Shown: one piece after another, positions 27,285-40,592 of the stretch | Layout of the letters: each line of letters begins with the position of its first letter | Position numbering within the stretch: position 1 is the first letter of the stretch | Origin: Pseudoalteromonas sp. T1lg75 | GTDB lineage: Bacteria > Pseudomonadota > Gammaproteobacteria > Enterobacterales > Alteromonadaceae | Direction: 5' to 3' | Assembly (NCBI RefSeq): GCF_002964705.1 | Contig: NZ_PQCD01000003.1 | Span: 1-64,000, forward strand | Length of the DNA: 64,000 nt | Notes under the pieces: model-generated | The model's input: only the letters and a program-made list of their open reading frames with translations | What the model was told of the DNA's origin: nothing | The model's database searches: none | Translations under genes and position numbers: made by a program

Positions 27285-27800
27285 ATGCCGTTTATGGCAA
27301 AAGATCGCTATGCGCCAAAACAACTTAACGAGGTGCTGGGGCAATTAAACCCGCGGCTCGGTTCGCGCATCGCCAGCTATGGCGCCAAAACTCAGGAGCT
27401 GGCCTCGCAACAACAGACTCTGCACCAGGCGGTGGGGGAAAACCTGGCGAAGAAGTGCCGGGTGGCCAATATCCGCGATGGCGACTTGATCATCGAGGCT
27501 CATAGCGCCACTGTGGCCATGAAGCTGAACTATATCAAGATGGATATTCTCTCGGCCTTTCGCCAACAGGGCTTGGTGGATTTATGCCAGGTAAAAATAG
27601 TCACCTCTCCCAACGCGGCGCAGCGTGCACCTTTAGCACAGACGCGCACACAAACTCAAAAGGCCAAAAACGAGCCCTCGAATAAGCGCACCATGAGCGA
27701 GCAAACGGCGCACAACTTAGAATTGATTGCCGAACATGCACCGCCCTCACTGCAACTAAAATTAATGCGCTTGGCACAACACGGCAGACAAAAAAAATGA
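27285..27800 (+). CDS. dciA: DciA family (DUF721) replicative-helicase loader
   Basis: 171 residues. DciA loads the DnaB helicase in bacteria that lack DnaC or DnaI. The DUF721 core is at about residues 12-110: LNEVLGQLNPRLGSRIASYGAK, then HQAVGENLAKKCRVANIRDGDLIIEAHSATVAMKLNYIK. The C-terminal part is Gln/Lys-rich and likely disordered. A Met at codon 4 (27294) is an alternative start. Its position next to secA and convergent with lpxC is typical in Alteromonadales and Vibrionales. The stop codon TGA lies inside the shared terminator hairpin. Confidence 0.85.
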   Translation: MPFMAKDRYAPKQLNEVLGQLNPRLGSRIASYGAKTQELASQQQTLHQAVGENLAKKCRVANIRDGDLIIEAHSATVAMKLNYIKMDILSAFRQQGLVDLCQVKIVTSPNAAQRAPLAQTRTQTQKAKNEPSNKRTMSEQTAHNLELIAEHAPPSLQLKLMRLAQHGRQKK

Positions 27801-27820
27801 CGCTTTTAAGCGTCATTTTT
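27793..27820. terminator. Bidirectional terminator between dciA and lpxC
   Basis: Perfect stem AAAAATGACGCTT/AAGCGTCATTTTT around a TT loop. A and T tracts on both sides serve both convergent genes, and it includes the dciA stop. Confidence 0.92.
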
Positions 27821-27846
27821 TATTCAATAGTTTTCTATTTACAGGC

Positions 27847-28758
27847 TTAAGCCGTATGCAGGGCCAGAGCCGGAGCTGGCATGGTCACTGAGTCTTCAAA
27901 TGTTGCCCATTCCCATGCCGACTCGGTCGCCATGATTTTACGTAGCAATTTGTTGTTCAGATCGTGACCCGACTTATAAGCGGTAAGTTTACCGAGAATG
28001 TTGTGGCCGGTCATAAACATGTCACCCACGCAGTCCAAGATCTTATGCTTAACGAACTCGTCTGCATAGCGTAAGCCGTTTGGATTAAGCACCTTAAACT
28101 CGTCAAGAACAACGGCATTGTCCATGCTGCCACCTAGAGCCAGGTTATTGGCATGCATGTACTCGATGTCTTTCATAAAGCCGAAGGTACGGGCACGACT
28201 GATCTCTTCGATAAAGTTCTGTGCCGTAATATCCAGAGCAATGCGCTGACGACTGTCGTTAATAGCCGGGTGATCAAAGGCAATCTCGAAATCGATATGA
28301 AAACCATCATAAGGTTCGATTTCGGCCCACTTGTCACCCTCTTCTACACGTACCTTTTCTTTGATACGAATAAAACGCTTGGCTACATTCTGCTCGGCGA
28401 TACCGCCTTTTTGTAGCAGATAAATGAATGGCAAGGCACTGCCATCCATAATCGGAACTTCACCGCTATCAAGCTCAACAATCAGGTTGTCGATGCCTAA
28501 CGCGGCTACTGCAGCGATAAGGTGCTCAGTAGTAGATAAGCGAACGCCGTCTTTATTAGTTAAACAGGTACACAATTGCGTATCGCCCACCGCTTCCGGG
28601 GTCGTTTCGAAATCCACAACCGGATCAAGGTCCACGCGACGAAATACTATCCCAGTATTCGCGCTCGCTGGTCGGAGAGTTAAGGAAACCTTCTCACCCT
28701 TGTGGAGACCAACACCCGTGGCTTTGACTACTTCTGCAATCGTACGCTGTTTGATCAT
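27847..28758 (-). CDS. lpxC: LpxC, UDP-3-O-acyl-N-acetylglucosamine deacetylase
   Basis: 303 residues, standard length. It catalyses the committed step of lipid A synthesis. Zinc ligands and catalytic residues are visible: His in [15 protein letters not shown] (about residue 79), His/Asp in [14 protein letters not shown] (about 238-242) and the His of [13 protein letters not shown] (about 265). IVFRRVDL and the [13 protein letters not shown] segment are family features. It is the last gene of the dcw cluster, 86 bp after ftsZ, as in E. coli. Confidence 0.97.
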   Translation of the reverse strand: MIKQRTIAEVVKATGVGLHKGEKVSLTLRPASANTGIVFRRVDLDPVVDFETTPEAVGDTQLCTCLTNKDGVRLSTTEHLIAAVAALGIDNLIVELDSGEVPIMDGSALPFIYLLQKGGIAEQNVAKRFIRIKEKVRVEEGDKWAEIEPYDGFHIDFEIAFDHPAINDSRQRIALDITAQNFIEEISRARTFGFMKDIEYMHANNLALGGSMDNAVVLDEFKVLNPNGLRYADEFVKHKILDCVGDMFMTGHNILGKLTAYKSGHDLNNKLLRKIMATESAWEWATFEDSVTMPAPALALHTA

Positions 28759-28844
28759 AGGCTTTCGCTCACTTACTAAACTAAAATTAGACGGCGGATT
28801 CTACCACACATCGCACCAGTTAACAAATCAGTTTATTTTTTAAA

Positions 28845-30113
28845 CTAGTCTGCTTGCTTACGCAGAAACGCCGGGATATCGAAATAATCACCGCTTTCGT
28901 CCTGCTTCTTCGGTGCAGCACTTGCTTTGCTTTCTTGGCTTGGCGCCGTAGGCGAAGTTTGTGCTAATGAAGCTGAAGCTGAGCTTACTGACTCCTCCGC
29001 TGGCTTCGACTCATCAAAGCTTGAAGATGTTCCCTGCGTGGCAAAGCTTGGCACAAACATAGAAGTATTTTGTGTGCTCTGCATCCCTTGGGCGCTCACA
29101 TCAGAGCCCGCAGCACGTTTAAAGCCGTTGTCTACCACACCGAACTGAGGACGACGATCGCCACCTAGGCCAGTTGCCACTACGGTAACGCGCAGCTCAT
29201 CGCTCATTTCCATATCGATGGCGGTACCTACTACCACGGTGGCATTCTCAGATGCCAGGGCCTTAACATGGTTACCAACGATCTCGAACTCTTCGATAGA
29301 TAGGTCCATGCCCGCGGTGATATTAACCAGGATACCCTTGGCACCGGTTAAATCCACGTCTTCAAGCAGTGGGCTTGAAATAGCCGCTTCCGCCGCTTCC
29401 TGTGCACGGTCCGGACCGGATGCCGAAGCAGAACCCATCATTGCCGTACCCATGGCCGACATAACAGTACGTACGTCGGCGAAGTCGACGTTAATAAGGC
29501 CGGCGCGAGTGATAAGCTCGGCAATACCTTGGACCGCACCGTAGAGTACGTCATTGGCTTTAGCAAAAGCATCCAGCAGGGTTGTGCCCTTGCCCAATAC
29601 TTTCAATAATTTATTGTTAGGAATGGTGATCAGTGAATCAACGATTTCCGCCAGTTCATTAATGCCCTGATCCGCTGCCGAAGCGCGCTTTTTACCTTCG
29701 AAATCGAATGGACGCGTTACCACCGCCACGGTCAAAATACCCAACTCTTTGGCAAGGCGAGCGACCACAGGTGCCGCACCGGTACCTGTACCACCGCCCA
29801 TACCGGCAGCGATAAAGACCATGTCTGCGCCTTGCAGGGCACTTTTAATGGTTTCGGCATCTTCTTCGGCACTTTTCTTACCGATTTCCGGGTTCGCACC
29901 GGCACCTAAACCTGAAGTGATCTGTGTACCTAGTTGCACCGTGACATCTGCGGATGACTTGCGTAGCGCCTGCGCATCGGTATTGGCGGTGATAAATTTC
30001 ACGCCTTCGATGTGCTGTTGCACCATGTGTTCTACGGCATTACCGCCGCCGCCACCGACACCTATTACTTTGATGACAGCTTCTTCGCTGTGCTCTTCCA
30101 TCATATCAAACAT
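28845..30113 (-). CDS. ftsZ: FtsZ, tubulin-like division GTPase
   Basis: 422 residues. FtsZ polymerises into the Z ring at mid-cell and recruits the divisome. The tubulin signature [13 protein letters not shown] is at about residues 104-116; the T3 and T7 loop regions (including NVDFADV) are present. A Ser/Ala-rich linker of about 70 residues precedes the conserved C-terminal peptide [14 protein letters not shown], which binds FtsA and ZipA. It lies 22 bp after ftsA. Confidence 0.98.
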   Translation of the reverse strand: MFDMMEEHSEEAVIKVIGVGGGGGNAVEHMVQQHIEGVKFITANTDAQALRKSSADVTVQLGTQITSGLGAGANPEIGKKSAEEDAETIKSALQGADMVFIAAGMGGGTGTGAAPVVARLAKELGILTVAVVTRPFDFEGKKRASAADQGINELAEIVDSLITIPNNKLLKVLGKGTTLLDAFAKANDVLYGAVQGIAELITRAGLINVDFADVRTVMSAMGTAMMGSASASGPDRAQEAAEAAISSPLLEDVDLTGAKGILVNITAGMDLSIEEFEIVGNHVKALASENATVVVGTAIDMEMSDELRVTVVATGLGGDRRPQFGVVDNGFKRAAGSDVSAQGMQSTQNTSMFVPSFATQGTSSSFDESKPAEESVSSASASLAQTSPTAPSQESKASAAPKKQDESGDYFDIPAFLRKQAD

Positions 30114-30135
30114 TGTTTACTCTCCGACTTGAGTA

Positions 30136-31365
30136 CTAAAACTCACCCTGGAACCATTTAGTAATACGGCCCCACCAGTTACCCTCGTCCGCTTTCGATT
30201 TCGATGCGTTGATCGACTGCATGGTCCGACCATATTGTAACAAACCTACGGCGGTTGCAAACGAGGGATCGCTTACATAATCGGTTAATCCCGTTATCCC
30301 TAGTGGACTACCGATACGTACCGGCATTTGGAAGATGTCTTCTGCCACTTCCAAAGCGCCGGTCATCTTTGCACTGCCTCCGGTAATAACCAGTCCGGCG
30401 GCAATTTGATCTTCAAAACCGGAGCGACGAATTTCTTCGAGCGCCAGTTCAAATAATTCTCTAAAACGCGGCTCAACCACCTCGGATAAGGTGTGGCGCG
30501 ACATAATACGCGAAGGACGCCCGCCAACGCTAGGTACTTCAATTTGTTCTTCATTGCTGGCCATTTGGCTGCTGGCGCAGGCGTGCTGCACCTTAATGGC
30601 TTCGGCGTGAGAAATGGGCGTACGGAAAATCTTGGCAATATCGCCGGTTACCTGGTTACCCGCCACCGGGATCACCGCGGAATGACGTAAGGCGCCATTG
30701 ATGTAAATGGTGATATCCATGGTACCGCCACCGATATCCAGTACCGCTACGCCCAGCTCTTTTTCGTCTTCGGTCAGCACCGAGTAACAGGACGCCAGGG
30801 CATTGAAAATAAGCTGGTCTACTTGCAGGCCACAGCGCTCGACACATTTTTCAATGTTCTTCGCCATGTCGTTGGAACAGGTAATGATATGGGCCTTGGC
30901 TTCCATGCGCACGCCGCTCATGCCGAGCGGGTTTTTAATGCCCTCTTGCATGTCGATACTATATTCTTGCGGTAAGGCATGGAGCATCTTGCGCTCGGCT
31001 GAAATAGGCACGGAACGAGCAATGTGAATCACATTGTCTATGTCTTCATCGGTCACTTCGGTGTTGTTAATCGCCACCACACCGGTTTCGTTCTGACATT
31101 GAATATGCTTACCGGAAATACCCAGGTAAACGGAGCTAATGCGGCAGTCGGCCATCAGCTCGGCTTCATCGATGGCACGGCGAATCGACTCAGAAACCAG
31201 GTTCAAGTCATTCACGCCACCCTTATCCATACCATGGGATACCTGGCGGCCCACACCAACAATGCTGAGCTTGTTGTCATCGGTGATCTCACCGACCGTA
31301 GCCACCACTTTCGAGGTGCCCACATCCAAACCGATAACAAGGTTACGTTCTACTGACTTGGTCAT
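30136..31365 (-). CDS. ftsA: FtsA, actin-like division protein
   Basis: 409 residues. FtsA anchors FtsZ filaments to the membrane through a C-terminal amphipathic helix, here WWGRITKWFQGEF. Actin-fold motifs are IGLDVGTSKVVA near the N-terminus, VLDIGGGTMDITIY (about 205-218) and GLVITGGSAKM. The 1C subdomain lies at about residues 85-165. It overlaps ftsQ by four bases, so translation is coupled. Confidence 0.97.
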   Translation of the reverse strand: MTKSVERNLVIGLDVGTSKVVATVGEITDDNKLSIVGVGRQVSHGMDKGGVNDLNLVSESIRRAIDEAELMADCRISSVYLGISGKHIQCQNETGVVAINNTEVTDEDIDNVIHIARSVPISAERKMLHALPQEYSIDMQEGIKNPLGMSGVRMEAKAHIITCSNDMAKNIEKCVERCGLQVDQLIFNALASCYSVLTEDEKELGVAVLDIGGGTMDITIYINGALRHSAVIPVAGNQVTGDIAKIFRTPISHAEAIKVQHACASSQMASNEEQIEVPSVGGRPSRIMSRHTLSEVVEPRFRELFELALEEIRRSGFEDQIAAGLVITGGSAKMTGALEVAEDIFQMPVRIGSPLGITGLTDYVSDPSFATAVGLLQYGRTMQSINASKSKADEGNWWGRITKWFQGEF

Positions 31366-32141
31366 ACCTTACTCTTTTGTTCTTCTTCCGTTACTGCCAG
31401 CGGCTTAAATTGCACCGCAAGCCCGGTATCATATCGCAAATCAACGACATCTACTTGTACATCTTGACGTTTTTTCAAGTGCGGGTAGACATCAATAAAT
31501 CTTTGTACGCGTTTTGCTTTATCATCTCGCCCCAAATTTAGGCGAATGCCGTTATCCAGCCATAACTGCCAGGCAAAACGCTCAGACAACGCCAGGCTCG
31601 ATAATTTAAGGTTGTTAACCGCAAACAGTTCCTCGAAGCGATTAAAGGTCTGCCAGGCTTCCAGCTCGCTGCCCTCGGGGCCGAACAAGCTTGGCAATGA
31701 GTCCTTTATGCCATCCTGCGGAGCGGTAAACACTTGTCCTCGGCTATTGAGCAATTGGTCATCATTCCAAAACGCCACCGCCTGATGTTCCACCACATAC
31801 ACCTGCAAGGTATCCGGCCATTGCTTGCGCACCGAGGCACTGGCAACCCAGGGTAAATCGGTGACCAGCTCCTGCACCTGCTTTACATCAAGCTCAAAAA
31901 AGCTGTCCAAATCCGCCTGCTTAATGGCCTCGATAATGGCCCGCTCGGCGGTGTATTTGGGCTCGCCCAACACCTGCAACTGCTTAAGCTGGGCATCTTT
32001 GTCCCGAACCAGCCAGTCGGAGAAGTTGAAGGTCAACTTCAGCACCAGGAACACCACCAGCAGAAAAAAGCTCAAGCCAAACAGCAGCGACCAATTGGTT
32101 CCCTGTTTAAGTTCGCTCAGCTTCTCCCTTAATGTCGCCAT
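31362..32141 (-). CDS. ftsQ: FtsQ, division membrane protein
   Basis: 259 residues, bitopic. A short cytoplasmic N-terminus is followed by one membrane helix (about 18-37, WSLLFGLSFFLLVVFLVLKL), a POTRA domain (about 53-122, starting QLQVLGEPKYTAERAI) and the beta domain. It links FtsL/FtsB with FtsK and FtsW/FtsI. The ATG follows the ddl stop with no gap and the gene overlaps ftsA. Confidence 0.95.
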   Translation of the reverse strand: MATLREKLSELKQGTNWSLLFGLSFFLLVVFLVLKLTFNFSDWLVRDKDAQLKQLQVLGEPKYTAERAIIEAIKQADLDSFFELDVKQVQELVTDLPWVASASVRKQWPDTLQVYVVEHQAVAFWNDDQLLNSRGQVFTAPQDGIKDSLPSLFGPEGSELEAWQTFNRFEELFAVNNLKLSSLALSERFAWQLWLDNGIRLNLGRDDKAKRVQRFIDVYPHLKKRQDVQVDVVDLRYDTGLAVQFKPLAVTEEEQKSKV

Positions 32142-34520
<2,379 letters not shown>

Positions 34521-34521
<1 letters not shown>

Positions 34522-35576
34522 TAACTATACTGCTCACATTGTTTTGCAACCGCTGCGGTTGCATCGAGTTTGGCCAGCGCCTTCGCGCGCTTACCCATCT
34601 CGGTAATTAATTGGGGCTGCTGAAAATACGGCGCTAGCGCCTCAACCACGGCGGCTTGATGAAAATCGCCTTGCTGCATACATAAGGCCGCATCGCCGCC
34701 GACCAAATACTGGGCATTGGCGGTTTGATGGTCGTCCACGGCATGTGGAAATGGCACAAACAAGGCCATGCGACCGGCGGCCGCCACTTCACTCACGGTC
34801 AAAGCACCGGCGCGGCAAATAACCAGGTCAGCCCAAGCATAGGCGGCATCCATATCGTCGATGAAGTCGCTCACCTTGGCCTCAAGTTGATGCATCTGAT
34901 ATTGCTCCTGCACCTTGCTGGAGCGGCCCTTACCGGTTTGATGCCACAGCGCCAGGGTGTGTTTTTTTGCCAGTTCGGCGAACACCGCAGGCAAGGTATC
35001 ATTTAATTCCTGCGCTCCCAACGAGCCGCCCACAACCAGGATGTTGATGGGCGCAGTAACCTCTGGTGGGGCGATATTCATTAGCGACTGGCGTACCGGG
35101 TTACCGACCACCTGAAAATCGCTTTGTGGCAAGGCGCCGGGAAAGGCGCCCAAACAACTGTTAGCCAGCTTGGCCAGCAACTTATTACTCATGCCGGCCA
35201 CGGCATTTTGCTCATGGATCACTAAGGGGATCCCCAGGCTTTTCGCCGCCAGACCCACAGGCCCGGTTACATAGCCGCCCATGGCCAACACCGCCGCAGG
35301 GCGACGTTTCTTTAGAATCTTACGTGCCGCAAAAAACGCCTTGGCTATCATCAAGGGCGCTTGGAACAGGCGTTTTAAGCCGTTACCACGTACGCCCTGA
35401 GCGCGAATAAAGTCGATGTCGATGCCGTGTTTAGGCACCACATCCGCTTCCATTCTATCATCCGTGCCGATCCAGGAGACCTGCCAATCCTGCTCGCGCA
35501 GGTATTGGGCCACGGCGATGCCGGGGAAAATGTGCCCGCCTGTGCCGCCGGCAACCACTACCAATGATTTATTCAT
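34521..35576 (-). CDS. murG: MurG, lipid II synthase
   Basis: 351 residues, GT28 family. It transfers GlcNAc to lipid I at the inner face of the inner membrane. The N-terminal Gly-rich loop [17 protein letters not shown], the second loop [13 protein letters not shown] (about 182) and the C-terminal [12 protein letters not shown]-like [15 protein letters not shown] with [14 protein letters not shown] mark the family. It overlaps ftsW by four bases. Confidence 0.97.
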
Positions 35577-36793
35577 GCCGCCTCCTGTACTACTGTGGGG
35601 CTTGCTGCCACGCGACGATGACCACGGGCGTTGCCCCTGGAGGTCGCCTGCTTGGTTGCCATCTTGGTTTCAAAATCGATGCGGAATAATACCCCGGCGG
35701 CAATGGCCATCACCAGCAAACTCGAACCACCGTAGGAGATAAAGGGCAAGGTCAGCCCCTTGGTCGGTAAGATACCGGCGCTGGCGCCAACATTGACCAT
35801 GGACTGAAATGCAAACCAAATGCCTATGCCCAGGGCTAAATAACCTTCGTATTCTTTATTGGCCTTCAGCGCACGCTGACCAATAAGCAAGGCCCGAAAT
35901 ACCAGGGTGCCTAATAACACCAACACGGTGAATACACCGACAAAACCCAGCTCTTCGGCGACCACGGCAAAAATAAAGTCATTGTGCGCGTGCGGCATGT
36001 ATTGCAACTTCTGCACACTGTTCCCCAGGCCCTGACCAAACCAGCCCCCCTGGCCGTAAGCCATTAGCGACTGCACCAGTTGATAACCTTTACCGAAGGG
36101 ATCATCCCAAGGCTCCAAAAAGCCCACGACACGGGCCCAACGATAGGGTTCAAAGACGATCAGGGCGATCACCAGGCCAATCCCCGAGAGCATCAAAGCA
36201 AAGAACTGCCACAACTTGGCACCGGCCAAAAACAGCAGGCCAACCGTGGTCACGAACATCACCACCACGGTGCCAAGATCCGGTTGTAACAAGATCAAAC
36301 CGGCGTACAGAACAAACACGCTGATGGGTTTCACAAAGCCCTTAAAGTTTTCCTGAACCTCGTCACGCTTACGCACCAGGTAGCCAGCCAGGTAACTAAA
36401 GAAGAACAGCTTAGCCACTTCCGAGGCCTGAATATTGATGGGGCCAAAGGGGATCCAGCGCTTCGAGCCATTGATTTCATTGCCTAGTACCAGCACCGCG
36501 ATCAGCAGGCCCAAGCCCATAAACAAGAGATAAGTATTGGCGACCTTCCACCACTGCATTTTCAAACTCGTTGCCAGGGTGAATAAGAACAGCGCCATCA
36601 CCATAAACACCGCCTGGCGCACCATAATATGATAAGGGTTGTCGAACAGGCGCTCGGCCTCTGGCATGGAGGCACTGGTCACCATGACAAAACCAATCCC
36701 CACTAAACACAGCAGGGTATAAAGCAAGGGCACATCGTATAACTGACCCGAGGGCTTTAGATGCAACAGGTCTTTAATGCGATCCCAGTTCAT
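35573..36793 (-). CDS. ftsW: FtsW, SEDS peptidoglycan polymerase
   Basis: 406 residues with ten predicted membrane helices. FtsW polymerises septal glycan strands with FtsI. Family motifs are YHIMVRQAVFMV (about 50), the long loop near RWARVVGFLEPWDDPFGKGYQL and the C-terminal GILPTKGLTLPFISYGGSSL. The catalytic Asp of the SEDS family lies in the region after LVQSLMAYGQGG...HNDFIFAVVAEE. It overlaps murD and murG by four bases each. Confidence 0.96.
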   Translation of the reverse strand: MNWDRIKDLLHLKPSGQLYDVPLLYTLLCLVGIGFVMVTSASMPEAERLFDNPYHIMVRQAVFMVMALFLFTLATSLKMQWWKVANTYLLFMGLGLLIAVLVLGNEINGSKRWIPFGPINIQASEVAKLFFFSYLAGYLVRKRDEVQENFKGFVKPISVFVLYAGLILLQPDLGTVVVMFVTTVGLLFLAGAKLWQFFALMLSGIGLVIALIVFEPYRWARVVGFLEPWDDPFGKGYQLVQSLMAYGQGGWFGQGLGNSVQKLQYMPHAHNDFIFAVVAEELGFVGVFTVLVLLGTLVFRALLIGQRALKANKEYEGYLALGIGIWFAFQSMVNVGASAGILPTKGLTLPFISYGGSSLLVMAIAAGVLFRIDFETKMATKQATSRGNARGHRRVAASPTVVQEAA

Positions 36794-38124
36794 GCCTCCC
36801 CCTCATGCACTTGCTGTGCAAAATCGTTTCCGCGCATCATGTAATTGGCATACATATCCAGGCTGGCACAGGCCGGTGCCAGCAAGACGATATCGCCAGG
36901 ACGAGCACAGGCTTTAGCGCAGCGTACCGCCGCCGCCATATCGCTCACCTGATGACTGCCGGGCTTCAGTGCGGCAATGGCTGCGCCGTCTTTGCCCAAA
37001 CAAATCAGTTCAGCGACCTGCTTGAGTAACGGCTCTTGCAAGGGCGTTAAATCGGCACCCTTAGCATCGCCACCGGCAATTAAAATTAAGCGTCCCGGCT
37101 CGTCGGCAAAGCCGTTAATCGCGGCTATGGTGGCGCCCACATTGGTGGCCTTGGAATCATTGAAGTAGCGCACCTCATTGAGGGTATCTACATACTGGCA
37201 GCGGTGATCCAAGCCGGTAAATTCCTGTAACGCCCGCTCAAAAACGCCGGCATCAAAGGCAAAGGGGTGACATAAGGCCATCACAGCCAATACATTCAAG
37301 CGATTATGGCTGCCTGGCAGCAAGCTGCTGGCGCAAGATAAAATGGGCTGCTGGCGAAAGGCAAAGTAGGCTTCGCCTTGGTGCATCATCGTATGGTAGT
37401 CGCCCTGCGCTAAACCAAAGCTCATGCGCTCGGCGCTATTGTCCTGTCCCGGTGCGGTATCGGCATCGTCACTGTTGTAAACGGCCAGCTCGCAGCCCTG
37501 ATAGATGCGCTGTTTGGCATCGATATAGCCGCCCATATCCTCATATCTGTCCATGTGATCTTCACACAGATTCAAAATACAGGCGCTTTTGGCCGCCAGG
37601 CTGGAGGTGGTTTCCAACTGGAAGCTCGATAACTCTAAAACATAGGCATCGGCGTCCAAAGCCAGTAAATCCAGCACCGCGGTGCCGATATTGCCACCTA
37701 GACCAATATGCAGGCCGCCGCGCTCAAGTACCTTGGTGAGCAGGGAAACCACGGTCGACTTGCCGTTTGAGCCGGTCACCGCCAACACCGGCTTGGTATT
37801 GATGCGGGCAAACAACTCAACATCGCCAATCACTTCCACACCGGCGGCCATGGCCTGCTGCACTTGTGGGGTGGCCAGTGCCAATCCGGGGCCGATCAGG
37901 ATTAAGTCGAAGGATGTCAGGTCGGCTTCTGCTAAGGGACCAAAACGCTGCTCCAGGTGCGGCACATGAGAGTCTAACCACAACTGAGTAGGCACCTGCT
38001 GACGCGAGTCGATAAGCACTGGCGCCAATTTATGGGCATGCAAAAAACGCACTGTGCCCAGACCGGAAACTCCCAGCCCAAGCACCGCAATACGTTTATT
38101 TTTAAGCGTCTTTAAATAGCCCAT
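36790..38124 (-). CDS. murD: MurD, UDP-MurNAc-L-Ala--D-glutamate ligase
   Basis: 444 residues. It adds D-Glu to UDP-MurNAc-L-Ala. N-terminal VLGLGVSGLGTVRFL binds the uridine nucleotide; the ATP loop is VTGSNGKSTVVSLL (about 116). LCEDHMDRY and YFNDSKATNVGATIAAI are typical Mur-ligase segments. It follows mraY with no gap and overlaps ftsW. Confidence 0.96.
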   Translation of the reverse strand: MGYLKTLKNKRIAVLGLGVSGLGTVRFLHAHKLAPVLIDSRQQVPTQLWLDSHVPHLEQRFGPLAEADLTSFDLILIGPGLALATPQVQQAMAAGVEVIGDVELFARINTKPVLAVTGSNGKSTVVSLLTKVLERGGLHIGLGGNIGTAVLDLLALDADAYVLELSSFQLETTSSLAAKSACILNLCEDHMDRYEDMGGYIDAKQRIYQGCELAVYNSDDADTAPGQDNSAERMSFGLAQGDYHTMMHQGEAYFAFRQQPILSCASSLLPGSHNRLNVLAVMALCHPFAFDAGVFERALQEFTGLDHRCQYVDTLNEVRYFNDSKATNVGATIAAINGFADEPGRLILIAGGDAKGADLTPLQEPLLKQVAELICLGKDGAAIAALKPGSHQVSDMAAAVRCAKACARPGDIVLLAPACASLDMYANYMMRGNDFAQQVHEGEA

Positions 38125-39207
38125 TTACCTAATCTTCAATGTTGCCAATCCAGCAAGTACCAGCACGATGGAAATAATCCAAAAGCGCACGATCACGCGC
38201 GGCTCCGGCCAGCCCTTTAATTCGTAATGGTGGTGAATAGGTGCCATGCGGAATATCCGCTCGCCCCGTAACTTGTATGAGCCCACCTGCAAGATCACAG
38301 ACACCGCCTCCATGACGAAGACCCCGCCCATAATCACTAGCACCAGCTCCTGACGTACCAGCACGGCGATAATGCCAAGCGCACCGCCCAGGGCCAATGA
38401 GCCCACATCGCCCATAAAGACCTGCGCCGGGTAGGTGTTAAACCACAAGAAACCTAGGCCAGCACCGACGATGGCGGTACAGACCACAACCAGTTCACTG
38501 GTCAGCGGCAGATGCGGCAGGTGCAGATAGCTTGAGAAGTTCGCATGACCGGTCACATAGGCCATGATGGCCAGCGCCGACGCCACTAAAATGGTTGGCA
38601 CTATGGCCAGGCCATCCAGGCCGTCGGTAAGGTTTACGGCATTGGAGGTACCGACCACGACGAAATAGGTCATGATGATGTAGAAAAGTCCAAGCTGCGG
38701 CATCACATCCTTAAAGAAGGGCACGATTAATGCGGTTTCCGCGGCCTGTTGCGAGCTGGCATACAGGGCAAAGGCAACCACTAAAGCAATCACCGACTGC
38801 CAGAAGTATTTCCATTTGGCAATCAGACCCTTAGGGTCTTTGCGTATGACTTTACGATAATCATCGATAAAGCCGACAACGCCCAAAGAGCCAATCACAA
38901 ACAAGGTGGCCCACACATATTTATTACTTAAGTCGGCCCACAACAGGGTACTGACAAAAATTGCCCCCAGGATCAACAAGCCCCCCATGGTTGGGGTGCC
39001 CGACTTGCTTAAGTGAGACTGCGGACCGTCGTCACGTACGGTTTGTCCGATCTGCATGCGCTGTAAGGCGGCAATGAGTTTCGGACCAAAATACAAAGAC
39101 AGCATCAGCGCCGTCAAAATTCCTAAGATGGCTCGAAGCGTCAAATAAGAAAATACATTAAACCCGCTGTAAAACTGGGTTAGGTATTCAGCCAGCCACA
39201 CTAACAT
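38125..39207 (-). CDS. mraY: MraY, phospho-MurNAc-pentapeptide translocase
   Basis: 360 residues, ten membrane helices. MraY makes lipid I from UDP-MurNAc-pentapeptide and undecaprenyl phosphate. [18 protein letters not shown] (about 60-77), FIDDYRKV and [14 protein letters not shown] (about 190) hold the conserved Asp residues; [14 protein letters not shown] is the C-terminal signature. It overlaps murF by one base. Confidence 0.97.
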   Translation of the reverse strand: MLVWLAEYLTQFYSGFNVFSYLTLRAILGILTALMLSLYFGPKLIAALQRMQIGQTVRDDGPQSHLSKSGTPTMGGLLILGAIFVSTLLWADLSNKYVWATLFVIGSLGVVGFIDDYRKVIRKDPKGLIAKWKYFWQSVIALVVAFALYASSQQAAETALIVPFFKDVMPQLGLFYIIMTYFVVVGTSNAVNLTDGLDGLAIVPTILVASALAIMAYVTGHANFSSYLHLPHLPLTSELVVVCTAIVGAGLGFLWFNTYPAQVFMGDVGSLALGGALGIIAVLVRQELVLVIMGGVFVMEAVSVILQVGSYKLRGERIFRMAPIHHHYELKGWPEPRVIVRFWIISIVLVLAGLATLKIR

Positions 39208-40592
39208 TACTTCTCTCCCTCGCCGGCTAACTGTTTGCCATGCGCCACTAAATCTTCCACTAAAAGCTCCATGCGAGAACTGCGCGATCCCTTCACGACT
39301 ACCGTAATTTTTTGTTGTGTCTGTCGTAAGTCCTTAAGCATTTGCTCAAGAAGTTGGTCGCGCCCAGAAAAGTGGCGTCCGGCTTGTTCATAGACATCAC
39401 TGGCGTAACGGCTTAATACGCCCAGAGAATAGACGGCTTCAATGCCTTTTTGCTTAGCATATTCACCTACTTGTTGATGGTATTGTCGTGCGCCTTCGCC
39501 GAGTTCATTCATGTCGCCGAGAGCTAATACCCGATACCCCGGCACCTGCGCCAATAAGTCAATGGCCGCTTGTACCGATCTCACGTTGGCATTGTAAGTA
39601 TCATCAATGACTGTAAGCTGACTTGTTACCTCGATAATATTCACGCGCCCTTTTACCTGCGCCATATTGGCCAGGCCACTGGCCACGTCCGCAAGGCTAC
39701 AGCCCAAGCTGCTGGTTAATGCCGCCGCGATGAGCACATTGGTGACATTGTGTTGGCCGGGCATGGCCAGGGTCACGGCAACACGCTCATCCTTATTGCA
39801 AAGCATAAAGGAAGGTCGAGCCAGGGCGTCTAATGTCACCTCTTCGGCCCATACATCCAGGTGTTCGCTGGTCGAAAACTGTTTAACCTGGCGGGTGCCC
39901 AGACCATCGAGCCATTGTTGTTTAAACTCGCTGTCGGCATTGATCACCGCCACACCGTCCTCGGCCAAACCGGTGAAAATTTCACCCTTGGCGGTGGCCA
40001 CCCCCTGCAGGGAACCGAATCCTTCCAGATGTGCCTCGGCCACATTACAAACCACAGCCACATCCGGCTTGGTCAGCGCCGTGGTATAGGCAATTTCGCC
40101 AAGATGATTAGCACCGAGCTCGATCACCGCATATTGATGCTGAGGCTCAAGGCGTAACAAGGTCAGCGGCACGCCGATATCGTTATTGAAGTTGCCCTTG
40201 GTGGCCAGCACCGGGCCTTTTTGTGCCAAGATCGCGGCACACATTTCTTTGACCGTGGTTTTACCCACGCTGCCGGTAATGGCAATGGTTTTTGGCGCAA
40301 CCTCGGCTTTTACCGCGGCACCAATTTGCCCAAGGGCAATACGGGTGTCGGCCACTACCAGCTGAGGTAAATGGGTTTCTACCGGATGAGCCACGATCAC
40401 CGCCACCGCGCCTTGACGCTCGGCGACATCGATAAAGTTGTGGCCATCAAAGTTAGGGCCTTGCAGCGCTAAAAACACCTCGCCGGCACACAGAGAGCGG
40501 GTATCGGTATTAATATTGCTCAGGGTGCAGTTGCTGCCCTGATAGCTAATGCCTAATGTCTTGGCTAGCCAGTCTAAATCCATACTAATCAT
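39207..40592 (-). CDS. murF: MurF, UDP-MurNAc-tripeptide--D-Ala-D-Ala ligase
   Basis: 461 residues. It adds the D-Ala-D-Ala made by Ddl to UDP-MurNAc-tripeptide. The ATP loop is [19 protein letters not shown] (about 104); [17 protein letters not shown] and [20 protein letters not shown] are the conserved MurF motifs. The start ATG lies in the ATGA overlap with murE; a Met at codon 4 is an alternative. Confidence 0.96.
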   Translation of the reverse strand: MISMDLDWLAKTLGISYQGSNCTLSNINTDTRSLCAGEVFLALQGPNFDGHNFIDVAERQGAVAVIVAHPVETHLPQLVVADTRIALGQIGAAVKAEVAPKTIAITGSVGKTTVKEMCAAILAQKGPVLATKGNFNNDIGVPLTLLRLEPQHQYAVIELGANHLGEIAYTTALTKPDVAVVCNVAEAHLEGFGSLQGVATAKGEIFTGLAEDGVAVINADSEFKQQWLDGLGTRQVKQFSTSEHLDVWAEEVTLDALARPSFMLCNKDERVAVTLAMPGQHNVTNVLIAAALTSSLGCSLADVASGLANMAQVKGRVNIIEVTSQLTVIDDTYNANVRSVQAAIDLLAQVPGYRVLALGDMNELGEGARQYHQQVGEYAKQKGIEAVYSLGVLSRYASDVYEQAGRHFSGRDQLLEQMLKDLRQTQQKITVVVKGSRSSRMELLVEDLVAHGKQLAGEGEK